The notes: generated by a model from the sequence alone, not told the origin. A stretch of 64,000 bases of DNA from JAOUEA01 sp963810945 (GCA_963810945.1 CAWEPI010000014.1:62001-126000), one strand, 5' to 3'. Shown: positions 52,812-60,825, counted from the stretch's first letter. Program-made: numbers and translations.

Positions 52812-53891
52812 TCACGCCGCGGGGACGCTCACCTCGTAGTCCTCGTCCTCCGGATCCCAGCGCAGCGCGATCGACCCTCTGGTCTCCGCGGCCTTGCAGA
52901 ACTGCAGGAACCCGCGGTACCCGAACTTCTTCTCGCTGAAGTCGGGCTGGACCTTGCGCACCTGGTTCTTGAGACCCGACAGGTACGGGGGGCCGCCGCG
53001 CTCCTGGAGATCCCTGACGACCTGCACGAGGAGCGCGAACGCCTCCGCGTCGCCGCCGTGGGACGGGAGCGAGACCTCGGGGTCGCCGTTGGCCGCCCCC
53101 TCGCTCAGCTCCACCACGTTGCGCTCCGCCAGGTGGCGGAGCAACTCGCCGAACGCGCGGAACCCGTAGTCGTCCTCGCTGAACGTGGGGTCCTTGCGCA
53201 GGAGCGCCCGTTTGATCGAGGAGGCTCGAACTGCCCCGCCCGAGGAGCGCTGGAGCCCGGCGAGGGTCTGCGCGATCAGGATCGCCAGCTCGTCGATGTT
53301 GGCGGGGCCCGCGGCCTCCTCTTCCTCCTCGGGCTCGGGCGGCTCGGGCTCCGCCGCCGCCGCCGGCGCCTGGGAGCGCCCGCGCCGGCGCGGGCGGGTC
53401 CGGGCCTGCACGTCGACGCCCTCGAGGGTCTCGTAGAACAGGAACTCGTCACAGGCGGGCGGGAGCAGCGCCGACGTCGAGTCCTTGATGCCCACACCGA
53501 TCACCCGCTTGTTCAGCTCGCGGAGCTTGTGCACGAGCGGGGTGAAGTCGCTGTCGCCCGTGCAGATCACGAACGTCGTGACGTAGTCGCGCTCGAACGC
53601 CATCTCGAGGGCATCGACGGAGAGCTTGATGTCCGCGGCGTTCTTGCGCGAGGCCCCCATCCGCTGGGGGATCTCGATCAGCTCGACATGGCTGCGCGTG
53701 AGCCGCCGGCGATCCTCGTCGAAATACGACCAGTCCGCATACGCCTTGCGGGCGATCACCCGCCCGCGCTCGGCGAGGGCATCCAGGACGGGGCGGAGGT
53801 CGAACTGCGCTCCGCTCAGATGATCACGCGCCCCGATCGCGAGGTTCTCGTAGTCCAGGAAGAGGGCGATCCGTTCTTCTTCGGTCTCCAT
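52812..53891 (-). CDS. NYN ribonuclease-like protein with two OST-HTH/LOTUS domains
   Basis: A 359-residue protein. Residues ~5-150 form a NYN (LabA/DUF88, PIN-like) nuclease domain with Asp13 in LDYEN, Asp87 in AADIKL and Asp113/115 in TGDSDF, so the acidic active site is complete. A Glu/Pro-rich linker (~165-190) leads to two OST-HTH (LOTUS) domains (~195-270 and ~285-355), which bind RNA or G-quadruplexes in other proteins. The architecture suggests an RNA-processing nuclease. TAGGCT lies 6 nt before ATG 53891 (leaderless). Confidence 0.88.
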   Translation of the reverse strand: METEEERIALFLDYENLAIGARDHLSGAQFDLRPVLDALAERGRVIARKAYADWSYFDEDRRRLTRSHVELIEIPQRMGASRKNAADIKLSVDALEMAFERDYVTTFVICTGDSDFTPLVHKLRELNKRVIGVGIKDSTSALLPPACDEFLFYETLEGVDVQARTRPRRRGRSQAPAAAAEPEPPEPEEEEEAAGPANIDELAILIAQTLAGLQRSSGGAVRASSIKRALLRKDPTFSEDDYGFRAFGELLRHLAERNVVELSEGAANGDPEVSLPSHGGDAEAFALLVQVVRDLQERGGPPYLSGLKNQVRKVQPDFSEKKFGYRGFLQFCKAAETRGSIALRWDPEDEDYEVSVPAA

Positions 53892-53897
53892 CGGTGC

Positions 53898-53903
53898 AGC
53901 CTA
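53898..53903 (-). promoter_or_regulatory. -10 box of leaderless NYN nuclease mRNA
   Basis: TAGGCT on the minus strand, 6 nt before ATG 53891. Confidence 0.6.
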
Positions 53904-53983
53904 GTCCCGATGGCTGGACCCGAGCCGGGACGGAGAACGGCCCGGGGATCTCCCGGGCCGTTCGATCGCGACGAGCGGCTGGC

Positions 53984-54691
53984 TCAGCAGCTGCTCTCGA
54001 GCGGGCACTTCACGACGCGGCTCGCGCTCTCCTGCATGTAGTTCTGCATGGCGATGCGGTCGATCCGTGCACGCATCGGGCCGGAGTCGCTCTCGTCCTG
54101 CACGACGACGCCGTAGTCCGCGTACAGCCCGGGGTGGGCGGCGACGAAGTTGTACCAGGCGGAGTGGGTCCCGTCGGAGGCGAAGTACTGGCCGTCCGAG
54201 TAGATCCTGCACCCGATGGCCTTCTGACCGGTGAAGTCGGCGCGGCTCCACATGCCACCGCTCCCGGAGATGACGTTGTCGCAGTCCCCAGCCTGCAGGA
54301 ACGCGGTGGGGCCGTTCGTGAAGACGATGCTGATGCGGGGGGCACCGCCCGCCACGTATCCGCCACCTGCCGTGTTCAGGAAGTCGAACGACAGGTTGCG
54401 GATGGACCCGATCGGGACCTTCGTGAGTCCGCCGTCATCCTTGGTCAGCCACTTGTTGCTGTAGGCGTTCGTGTAGTTCACGCCGTCCGTGGGGCCGTTG
54501 ATGGCCATGTTCAGGGCCGACCGCCCGTTGTCGAGCGGAGAGTCCGGCCCGATCGCCCAGCCGATCTCGGCGTTCCCCGAGGCGACGAGCTTGAGCTTGG
54601 GTGTCGCCTGGTGAGAGCTGGCCGGCACGGCCGCGCCTCCCAGGGCCGCCAGCAGCGCGAATGCCGCCAACGCGGTGACGAACTTCTTCAT
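53984..54691 (-). CDS. Secreted protein of unknown function
   Basis: A 235-residue protein with a Sec signal peptide (MKKFVTALAAFALLAALGG, cleavage after about residue 27) and a beta-rich mature domain. Four Cys residues (GDCDN, IGCRIYSDG and the C-terminal KCPLESSC) may form two disulfides. AAGGGAG lies upstream of ATG 54691. It follows the second gene of a small membrane-protein cassette by 12 bp, suggesting co-transcription. No known domain was recognised. Confidence 0.65.
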   Translation of the reverse strand: MKKFVTALAAFALLAALGGAAVPASSHQATPKLKLVASGNAEIGWAIGPDSPLDNGRSALNMAINGPTDGVNYTNAYSNKWLTKDDGGLTKVPIGSIRNLSFDFLNTAGGGYVAGGAPRISIVFTNGPTAFLQAGDCDNVISGSGGMWSRADFTGQKAIGCRIYSDGQYFASDGTHSAWYNFVAAHPGLYADYGVVVQDESDSGPMRARIDRIAMQNYMQESASRVVKCPLESSC

Positions 54692-54703
54692 GACGTGCTC
54701 CCT

Positions 54704-55232
54704 TCAGATCAGCAGGTAGCACCTGCGTGTCCGTTCAGGAAGCGGCGCCCCCTCCGCATGGAGCCTCCCGTCTCCTCGTCGGCCGGGGCATTCCGGCCCG
54801 GGGAGCGCTGGAACCTCACTTCTAGCGTGCGCGCTCGCGCCCCGGCATCGGATGAGGCCGAAGGGCCCGGGCGAACCGGGCCCCGGCCTCGCGGTGTCGC
54901 GTCCGCGGAAGATCCGGCGGGAGAGCGCTACGGGAGGGGGAGCGGATCCACCCGTCGTGGTCACCGGCGCGGCGGTGGTGGGCGAGCGATGCGTTCCCGC
55001 CTTCGACTTCAGCACCTTGACGCCGGCGGTTCCGTTCGGGGCCTTGACGAGGACGACGCGGCTGCCGGCCGGGACCACCACCACCTGTTGGGCCGCGGGA
55101 GCCTGGGCGCCGGTGGTCGCCGAGGGAGCGAGCTGGAAGACCGCCCACGGCAGGCCGAACGCCACGGCGCCCGACGTCCATGCCAACGCGCGCAAGGCCG
55201 GTTTGCCGAGCCGCTATCTTCTTGGCTTCCAT
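54704..55232 (-). CDS. Small membrane protein, cassette copy 1 second gene, with a frameshift
   Basis: Starting at ATG 55232 (MEAKK), the frame meets a one-base shift near 55215. After it the protein reads KPALRALAWTSGAVAFGLPW, one membrane helix (about residues 15-36), then an Ala/Pro-rich segment and AGSRVVLVKAPNGTAGVKV. The RALAW-SG-V core is shared with the protein at 62537-62980. The frame stays open to 54704, 12 bp before the next gene, but the last ~60 residues are Arg/Pro-rich and may not be authentic. It begins 5 bp after the first cassette gene. Function unknown. Confidence 0.5.
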
Positions 55233-55237
55233 CGCGA

Positions 55238-55423
55238 TCAGTCCCTCTCCGCGAACGTCGAGGTGGTGAGGGGCGCGGCCTGCGGCGCAGCCGTTTGGAC
55301 CACGATCCGCATCGGGGCCGCGGCCGCTGAGGTCTGGTGCAGCGTGACGACCCTCGTGACGGTCCCCGCGACCAACGCGAACACCAGGCCTGCCGAGATG
55401 ATCATCGCCGAGGTGCGCTTCAT
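55238..55423 (-). CDS. Small single-helix membrane protein, cassette copy 1 first gene
   Basis: A 61-residue protein (MKRTSAMIISAGLVFALVAG) with one helix and a short extracytoplasmic tail containing MRIVVQTAAPQ. It resembles the N-terminus of the 137-residue protein at 62973-63386 (NRRSAMVVAGGLVLTMV). AAGGGA lies about 7 nt before ATG 55423. It is too small to assign a function; the paired arrangement suggests a complex with the next gene's product. Confidence 0.6.
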   Translation of the reverse strand: MKRTSAMIISAGLVFALVAGTVTRVVTLHQTSAAAAPMRIVVQTAAPQAAPLTTSTFAERD

Positions 55424-55585
55424 GTGTCGTCCCTTCCGTCGAAGATCCCGTCGGGATCTGCTCGGTCCATTGGACGCCTGCGCCTGATAAGCGCTGGATA
55501 ACCGCACGCGACGGGACGCCCAGTGGGCCGTGGTGGTTGTGTGGCGGCGGGAGAAGAGCTGGAGGGAGCCGACCGTGCGGGCCGC

Positions 55586-55591
55586 TACTAT
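55586..55591 (+). promoter_or_regulatory. -10 box upstream of the sialidase-like gene
   Basis: TACTAT is the best match to TATAAT among these boxes and ends 8 nt before ATG 55600. Confidence 0.55.
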
Positions 55592-55599
55592 CGGATGCC

Positions 55600-56892
55600 A
55601 TGATCGCCCGCCTGCGTATCGTCGTGCCCATCGCCCTCGTGCTCCTGGTCGCGGCGGCGGCGCCCGCACGGGCGGTCGTCACCTGGGGTTCGACGCGCAC
55701 GGTCGGGCCCCCTTCGATATGGAACCCCGGCAACGCCCTGGTGAGCACGTCGAGAGGCCTCGTGATGGTCTGGTCGAGCGATTGCCCTCCCCCCAAGGGG
55801 CGCTGCGCGAGCGACAAGGGCCCCTACATGGGCGTCTTCGCCCAGCGCCATCACGCGGGTGGATGGGCCAAGCCCCTGCGCATCTCGCAGCGTCGTGCCC
55901 AGGCCGAGCGGGCGACCGTCGCGGCCTCAGGAGCGCGCGTCCTGGCGGGATGGGTCACCCAGACGTCGTACCGTCGCTACCGTCCGCGCGCGCCGAGGGT
56001 CTTCTACGTGCGTCGCAGCGTCGACGCGGGCCGCAGATGGTCCGCGCCGATCCGGCTGTCGCCGAAGGGGTCCCGCGTGGACTACCCGACCGTCGCCATG
56101 ACCGGAACCTCGGCGTACGCGGTCTGGACCGCGGCGGACACGGGCGCGATCCGCTTCGCCACGAGCGTCGACGCGGGGGCGCATTGGAGCGTCGCCACGA
56201 TCGGCACGACGAGCGCGCGACCGACCGGGACGGAGGGGTTCGCCGGCTACCCGATCGTCGGTGCGAGCGGCGCGAACGTCGCGGTGGCGTGGTACGCCGA
56301 CGACGCCGGCCGGCAGGTGGCGAAGGGATCGAACACGGGGGGCGGGGACCTCGCGACCGTCGCCCTCGACACCCTCACCCCTGCGGGTCCGAACGACGGC
56401 TTCCACTACGCGGGCGCCCGCGGCGCCACCGATGGCGTCTCCAACGATGTCGTGGTGGCGTACTCGACCGACTCCGGGCTCGCCGTGCGCACCTTCGACG
56501 GGTCGTCGTTCGGCGGGGAGCGCGCGGTGCTGAGCGGGCCGTGGCCGACCAGCCTCGGCGGTGGCGTGAGCTACGCGGGCGCCTACGGTCCCGCGGTACA
56601 GCCCTCCGGCAACGGGGACCTCACCGTCGTGTTCGGCGCCTGTCGTGTGAGCGCCCTCGCCGACCCGTGCGCCTCCACCCGGCGGGGCGCACGGATCGAC
56701 GTGTTCGCCACATCGTCATCAGATCACGGCCAGTCGTGGACGTCCCCCGTCCGGCTGAACCCGTCGAACGCCGGGCCACCGGTGAACGAGTCGCCGTCGG
56801 TCGCCATGCCGGATCCGACGACCCGGGTCGTGATCTGGAACGCCCGCGACCCGGCGTTCCGGGACTACGGTCTGCGGTCGCGCACCGGTTAG
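55600..56892 (+). CDS. Secreted sialidase-like (BNR-repeat) protein
   Basis: A 430-residue protein with a Sec signal peptide (residues 1-~26, ending PARAV). The mature part has repeated BNR/Asp-box-like motifs (SVDAGRRWSAPIRL, SVDAGAHWSVATI, SSDHGQSWTSPVRL), the pattern of a six-bladed sialidase-type propeller. The catalytic Arg/Tyr/Glu of true sialidases is not obvious, so it may be a binding protein rather than an enzyme. TACTAT lies 8 nt upstream of ATG 55600. It is convergent with the Mau-like operon. Confidence 0.78.
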   Translation: MIARLRIVVPIALVLLVAAAAPARAVVTWGSTRTVGPPSIWNPGNALVSTSRGLVMVWSSDCPPPKGRCASDKGPYMGVFAQRHHAGGWAKPLRISQRRAQAERATVAASGARVLAGWVTQTSYRRYRPRAPRVFYVRRSVDAGRRWSAPIRLSPKGSRVDYPTVAMTGTSAYAVWTAADTGAIRFATSVDAGAHWSVATIGTTSARPTGTEGFAGYPIVGASGANVAVAWYADDAGRQVAKGSNTGGGDLATVALDTLTPAGPNDGFHYAGARGATDGVSNDVVVAYSTDSGLAVRTFDGSSFGGERAVLSGPWPTSLGGGVSYAGAYGPAVQPSGNGDLTVVFGACRVSALADPCASTRRGARIDVFATSSSDHGQSWTSPVRLNPSNAGPPVNESPSVAMPDPTTRVVIWNARDPAFRDYGLRSRTG

Positions 56893-56904
56893 GGCTGAGA
56901 TCGA

Positions 56905-57189
56905 TCAGCACTTCCGACGGAGGCAGAACCCCCGATAGGCGCGCCCCTCGATGCAGGCGTGGTACGACCGCCCGCAACCCTCGCAGCGATAGAGGTTCCC
57001 GCCGCACGCGCACCCGGTGCGGCTGATGGGCTCGCAGCCCACCTTGCAGGGGTCCGGGACCGGACGCGCGACCGCACGGGAGGCATCCGACCCCGCGAGG
57101 ACCGCGTACGCGCCGAACGCGGCGAGCGAGGCCCGCGTCACGAACGAGCGACGCGTGAGCTCATGCCGGGCCGGGCGCCGCTCACCCAT
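56905..57189 (-). CDS. Tat-exported cysteine-rich small protein, last gene of the Mau-like operon
   Basis: A 94-residue protein with a twin-arginine signal (TRRSFVTRASLAAFG) and a mature part of ~45 residues carrying nine Cys (DPCKVGCEP to FCLRRKC). The pattern C-x3-C and CxC resembles the cysteine-rich fold of the methylamine-dehydrogenase light chain. It starts inside the preceding gene (8 nt overlap) and is the last member of the operon. It is a candidate substrate for the redox proteins encoded upstream. Not a known named family. Confidence 0.7.
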   Translation of the reverse strand: MGERRPARHELTRRSFVTRASLAAFGAYAVLAGSDASRAVARPVPDPCKVGCEPISRTGCACGGNLYRCEGCGRSYHACIEGRAYRGFCLRRKC

Positions 57190-57763
57190 CGCTCGTCGCC
57201 TCGCCGACGATCCGCACCCCTTCGGCATCGGAGGCGAGCTCGATGACCTCGCCGGTCGAACGGACCGGGCCGCCGGCCACCACCCAACCGCCTTCGTCGA
57301 TCACGAACGCCGTCGGCGTCACGTCCACCGTGAAGGCATCGGACACGGAGGTCCCCCGCTCGATCACCAGCCGCGAACGCTCGCCCCCGATCCAGGCCTC
57401 CGGTTGCGCGTCCGGCGGCCCCTGACTCACCACGACGACGTAGGGCGCGGCGCGCCGCGCCGCGGCGTTCAGCACCCCGGGCACGAGCTCGGCACACGAC
57501 AGGCATCCCGGGTCGGCGAACAGGATCAGGTGCCGGAGCCCCGCCAGCGCCTTCGCGTCGAACGACCCACCGTCGGCCGCCGCCGCCTCGAACCACGGCG
57601 CCCGGCTCCCGGCCGCGATCCCCGACGAGAGATGGGCGACGTCCTGGACACCGGCGGCCTCGCGGAGCTCGGCGATGGTCCGGTCCGCGCCATGGAGCGC
57701 GAGCAACAGCAAGCCGACGGCGACGGCGAGGACGAGGACGAGGACCCACGGGACCCAGCTCAC
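57182..57763 (-). CDS. MauD/TlpA-like thioredoxin-fold membrane protein, second copy
   Basis: A 193-residue protein with one N-terminal helix and a TlpA-like thioredoxin domain; the redox motif is CLSC in FADPGCLSCAE. The conserved cis-Pro region is DVTPTAFVID. It is anchored with the domain outside the membrane. MauD assists disulfide formation in methylamine dehydrogenase. It starts at GTG 57763, overlapping the upstream stop by 4 nt. It is distinct from the other MauD-like protein (58818-59585) in the same operon. Confidence 0.75.
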   Translation of the reverse strand: MSWVPWVLVLVLAVAVGLLLLALHGADRTIAELREAAGVQDVAHLSSGIAAGSRAPWFEAAAADGGSFDAKALAGLRHLILFADPGCLSCAELVPGVLNAAARRAAPYVVVVSQGPPDAQPEAWIGGERSRLVIERGTSVSDAFTVDVTPTAFVIDEGGWVVAGGPVRSTGEVIELASDAEGVRIVGEATSDG

Positions 57764-58218
57764 GAGGCGCCCTCCACCCGCAGCGACGCGAGCGCCCGGT
57801 TCACCGCACGCAGGCGCGCGGCGGTGTGCAGATCGACCGAGGCCACCACGTAGAGGCTGAACGCGGTACCCGCAAGGGAGAAGAAGCGCTGAACGCCCGC
57901 CTGATCGTGCGCGGGAACCTGCAAGGCGCGCGGGTCCAGGTCGTGCGGATGGATCCGGGGAACGCCCTTCGGGGCGTAGAGCCCAACGTCGGCGAGGTCC
58001 GGACCGAAGCTGACGAGGGAACACACCAGGCCCCCGCGGGCGCGACGCAGCGTCGAGGTGGTCTCGACGTAGGAGCTGCGCTCGAGCGGGAGGCTCACGT
58101 CGGCGAGATGCAGCACCGGATGGTTCTGGGCCGGGGGCGGCAGCTCCGGGGTGAAGATCCGTCCCTCCCAGCCCGGCGGCACGTCCACGGAGAGGCCCTG
58201 GTCGGCCAGGAGGGTCAT
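57760..58218 (-). CDS. Conserved soluble protein of the Mau-like operon, unknown function
   Basis: A 152-residue protein with no signal peptide or membrane segment. The sequence has DVPPGWEGRIF near the start and a C-terminal ASVDLHTAARLRAVNRALAS that reads like a helix-turn. ATG 58218 overlaps the preceding stop by 4 nt (ATGA) and the stop overlaps the next start, so it is translated with its neighbours. It resembles no domain I can name. Confidence 0.6.
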   Translation of the reverse strand: MTLLADQGLSVDVPPGWEGRIFTPELPPPAQNHPVLHLADVSLPLERSSYVETTSTLRRARGGLVCSLVSFGPDLADVGLYAPKGVPRIHPHDLDPRALQVPAHDQAGVQRFFSLAGTAFSLYVVASVDLHTAARLRAVNRALASLRVEGAS

Positions 58219-58808
58219 CGCAGCACCACCACCGCCGCCGCAACGGCGAGGCCCGACTGAGCCCAGAGGAGGCCGTTGCGCACCGGGCGGCCCCAGTGGC
58301 GCAGCGCGCCCTGCACGCGTCCGAGCTGGCGTGGCTCATGCACCCGCGACACCGCCAGGATGGGGAGGGCGCGCGCCGTGCCGAAGAGGAGCCCGATGAG
58401 GGCGGCCAGCGCCACGTTGCCCGCGAGGGCCTCGGCCAGGAGCGTCGCGTAGATCGCCGAGGTGGTGACGATCGTCACCACGCCGGCGCCCAGCTGGAAC
58501 CCGAATCCCGCCCCGAAGACGGGACCGCGGTAGCGCTGCATCCACTCCTCGTTCACCTGGCGGTGGACGGTCGGCAGCCGCGACCCCGCCAGGCCGAGAT
58601 CGAGCGCGACCCCCACGATCGCGCCCGCACAGAGGATCGCGACGCGCAACGTCCACGAGAGCGAGCCGAGGATCGGCGCACCGAGGGATCCGAGCGCCGC
58701 GCCGACCGCCGTCCCGGCGAGCGCGGACGCGACCACGTAGGCCGTGGCCGTCGGCCAGAACCGGAACCCGCGTGCCCGCTGCCCGAGCGGGGTGATGCTT
58801 CCCAGCAT
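58215..58808 (-). CDS. Polytopic membrane protein, CcdA/MauF-like, lacking a Cys pair
   Basis: A 197-residue protein with about five helices. Its position between thioredoxin-like proteins and the overall pattern suggest a CcdA or MauF-like electron-transfer or maturation component, but only one Cys is present (ILCAG), so it cannot use the two-Cys relay of CcdA. It may transport or scaffold instead. ATG 58808 lies 9 bp after the upstream gene's stop, with TGAGGGAC before it. Confidence 0.55.
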   Translation of the reverse strand: MLGSITPLGQRARGFRFWPTATAYVVASALAGTAVGAALGSLGAPILGSLSWTLRVAILCAGAIVGVALDLGLAGSRLPTVHRQVNEEWMQRYRGPVFGAGFGFQLGAGVVTIVTTSAIYATLLAEALAGNVALAALIGLLFGTARALPILAVSRVHEPRQLGRVQGALRHWGRPVRNGLLWAQSGLAVAAAVVVLR

Positions 58809-58817
58809 CGACGTCCC

Positions 58818-59585
58818 TCAGGGCGACCAGGTCGATCGGACGGCCGCGGCGACGGCGAGGCTCATCGCGAGTCCAAGGAAGACACCGTGCGCCGTGCTCA
58901 CCGCGCCGCCCTCATGCTCCGCACGCGCGAGCGCCTCGTCGGCGACGGCATCGGCGAGCAGGGATCGGACCTGCTCCCACGAGCTCGCGGCGCCCTCGCC
59001 CCGGACCTCGCCGTCGGCACCCACCATCACGAAGTAAGGGGAAACGGTGACGCCGTAGCTCCCCCACGCCTCCGACGACATCACCACGGGCACGTCGGGA
59101 GGCGCGAGATCGAGCAGGCGGGATGGGCTCTCCATGTCCCGGTCCTTCGTCACCGCGACCACCCGGGCGTCACCCGGCATCGGCAGGTGGGCGCCGTCGC
59201 GCAGGCCCTCCCAGAAGGTCCGGCACGTGAGGCACCCGCTGGACAGGAACGCCACGAGCGTGGGCGCACCGGCGGTGGCCACGGGGAGCACGACCGCGGC
59301 GCCGTCGAGGCTACGGCCGGTGAGGTCGTAGGCGGGCGTGACCTCCGCGCGCGGCCCCGGGAGGTGCGAGGGGATCCTCGGCGCCCCTGCCGCGGGCCGT
59401 GCCTCGGCGCGGCGATCCTCGAGCGCGACCGGACGGGGTCCCGGCCGGGCCGCCGGCGCATCCTCCTCGGGCAGGCGACGCAGGATCTCCGCGTGGCTCC
59501 GGAGGAGTCCGACCACGACGACGCTCAGCAGGATCAGCAGCAACGTCTCGACCGTCACGAGCACGGTGAGCGTGGTCACAAGCAT
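58818..59585 (-). CDS. mauD: MauD-like thioredoxin-fold membrane protein
   Basis: A 255-residue protein with an N-terminal helix (TVETLLLILLSVVVVGLLRS), a Pro-rich linker, a TlpA-type thioredoxin domain with CLTC in FLSSGCLTCRTFW, the cis-Pro region VTVSPYFVMVG, and a C-terminal helix. MauD proteins introduce disulfides into the MauA light chain. ATG 59585 overlaps the end of the cysteine-rich gene by 10 nt, so production is coupled to that of its likely substrate. Confidence 0.78.
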   Translation of the reverse strand: MLVTTLTVLVTVETLLLILLSVVVVGLLRSHAEILRRLPEEDAPAARPGPRPVALEDRRAEARPAAGAPRIPSHLPGPRAEVTPAYDLTGRSLDGAAVVLPVATAGAPTLVAFLSSGCLTCRTFWEGLRDGAHLPMPGDARVVAVTKDRDMESPSRLLDLAPPDVPVVMSSEAWGSYGVTVSPYFVMVGADGEVRGEGAASSWEQVRSLLADAVADEALARAEHEGGAVSTAHGVFLGLAMSLAVAAAVRSTWSP

Positions 59586-60163
59586 CCCGCCTCATGCGTG
59601 CACGTGAACTGATCCACCGCCGAGGAGCAGTGGCAGTTCAGGCACTCGATCTGACAGGGCAGCACGCACGTGACCAGCCGGCATTGGATCGGGGTCACCG
59701 CGGCGATCTGCGTGTTGCACTGCCCGTAGCGGAAGACCACGCAGCACGTCTTGAAGTTGGAGCAGTCGTCGTCGCCGCAGTGGCACCCACCCGGGCACGC
59801 GGCGCCCGGGTCGATGCTGCAGTCGAGGTAGTAGCGGACGTTGGTGGTCCCGCAGAGGCCGCTCCCCCCGTAGCTGCACTGCCACCAGCCGCCGACGAAG
59901 GTGTTGTCCGGGCAGCCGAAGTTGGAGCCGCCGGGCAGCGTGCAGCAGAACGCCGTGTAGCCACCACAGCAGCGCGAGCCCGGCGGACAGCTGCTGCAGG
60001 AGGCCCGCAAGAGCGACCCGGCCTCCACCGGTCGCGTGACGTAGCGCACGGGCGCCACGACCAGAGCGGCGGCCGCGATCGCGGCGCGCGAGGACCCATC
60101 CTCCGAGCCCCGGCGCCCGACGATCTTCGTCGCCACCCGCATCGCCCGTTCGGTGACGCTCAT
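59576..60163 (-). CDS. MauA-like cysteine-rich exported protein (25 Cys)
   Basis: A 195-residue protein with a hydrophobic N-terminal segment (about residues 26-38) for export and 25 Cys from residue ~56 onward. Features such as SCPPGSRCCGGYTAFCC, CPDNTFVGGWWQC and VVFRYGQCNTQIA resemble actinobacterial proteins labelled methylamine dehydrogenase light-chain-like. Two Trp sit side by side (GGWWQC), unlike the separated Trp pair that forms the TTQ cofactor in true MauA. No heavy chain (MauB) is present, so it is not a working methylamine dehydrogenase. Its start overlaps mauE (ATGA). Confidence 0.72.
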   Translation of the reverse strand: MSVTERAMRVATKIVGRRGSEDGSSRAAIAAAALVVAPVRYVTRPVEAGSLLRASCSSCPPGSRCCGGYTAFCCTLPGGSNFGCPDNTFVGGWWQCSYGGSGLCGTTNVRYYLDCSIDPGAACPGGCHCGDDDCSNFKTCCVVFRYGQCNTQIAAVTPIQCRLVTCVLPCQIECLNCHCSSAVDQFTCTHEAGCL

Positions 60164-60825
60164 GCCGGCAGGTCCCCCGGGTGCGGCACGTCCGTCTCCG
60201 GCCACAGGCTCGGGTGGCCTGGTCCGACGCCAGCCGTCGAGAGCGCGACGTCGGCGCGTCGGTGACGATCCGGGTCGAAGAGCTCTTGCTCGTGATGCGA
60301 GGGCGCCGTCCATACGGAGAGCGCCGCGGGGACCTCGGCCACGACCACCGTGAGGAGCCAGCCGGCGACGGCGAGACCCGCGATGGCCGGTACCGCCGCC
60401 CATCCGAGGGACGACGCGAACGCCCGGGCGGACGGCAGCCCCACGGCCGCCGCCATCACGGCGATCGCAACAACCAGCAGGTTCAGGAACACGTGGAGCC
60501 AGCTCGGCGGCACGTCGTGTCCCCCCGCGCAGCCGCACGAGGTCGAAGCGGGTCGGGCCACCTTCAGATAGGCGACGAAGACGGCGAAGGCCAGGTACGT
60601 ACCCGCGAGGCCGAGAGCCGTGAGCCACGAGGGCCGGGCGAGGGCCGCGACCCCCACCAACACCTCCACGGCGGCGATCGCACGGGCCACCCAGGCCGAT
60701 CCGGGCAGCCCCGCGGCGTAGAGGGCCTGCGCGGTCGACCCCGGGCTCACGAGCTTGGCCGCGCCCGCGACCGCGAGCAGCGCGGCGGCGAGGAAGAAGA
60801 GCGGGGCGAGGATCTCAGGGCTCAT
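60160..60825 (-). CDS. mauE: MauE-like membrane protein
   Basis: A 221-residue protein with about four helices typical of MauE/DoxX-type proteins (VAGAAKLVSPGSTAQALYAA, VARAIAAVEVLVGVAALARP), and a CGCAGG motif after helix three, as in MauE proteins thought to move reducing or oxidising equivalents. It is the first gene of the operon and its stop overlaps the start of the cysteine-rich protein. A -35/-10 promoter lies upstream. Confidence 0.8.
   Translation of the reverse strand: MSPEILAPLFFLAAALLAVAGAAKLVSPGSTAQALYAAGLPGSAWVARAIAAVEVLVGVAALARPSWLTALGLAGTYLAFAVFVAYLKVARPASTSCGCAGGHDVPPSWLHVFLNLLVVAIAVMAAAVGLPSARAFASSLGWAAVPAIAGLAVAGWLLTVVVAEVPAALSVWTAPSHHEQELFDPDRHRRADVALSTAGVGPGHPSLWPETDVPHPGDLPA

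Noticed and set aside
59576..60163. Calling the 25-Cys protein a functional methylamine dehydrogenase light chain with TTQ
   Set aside because: No heavy chain or MauG is present, and the two Trp are adjacent rather than separated as in TTQ-forming MauA.
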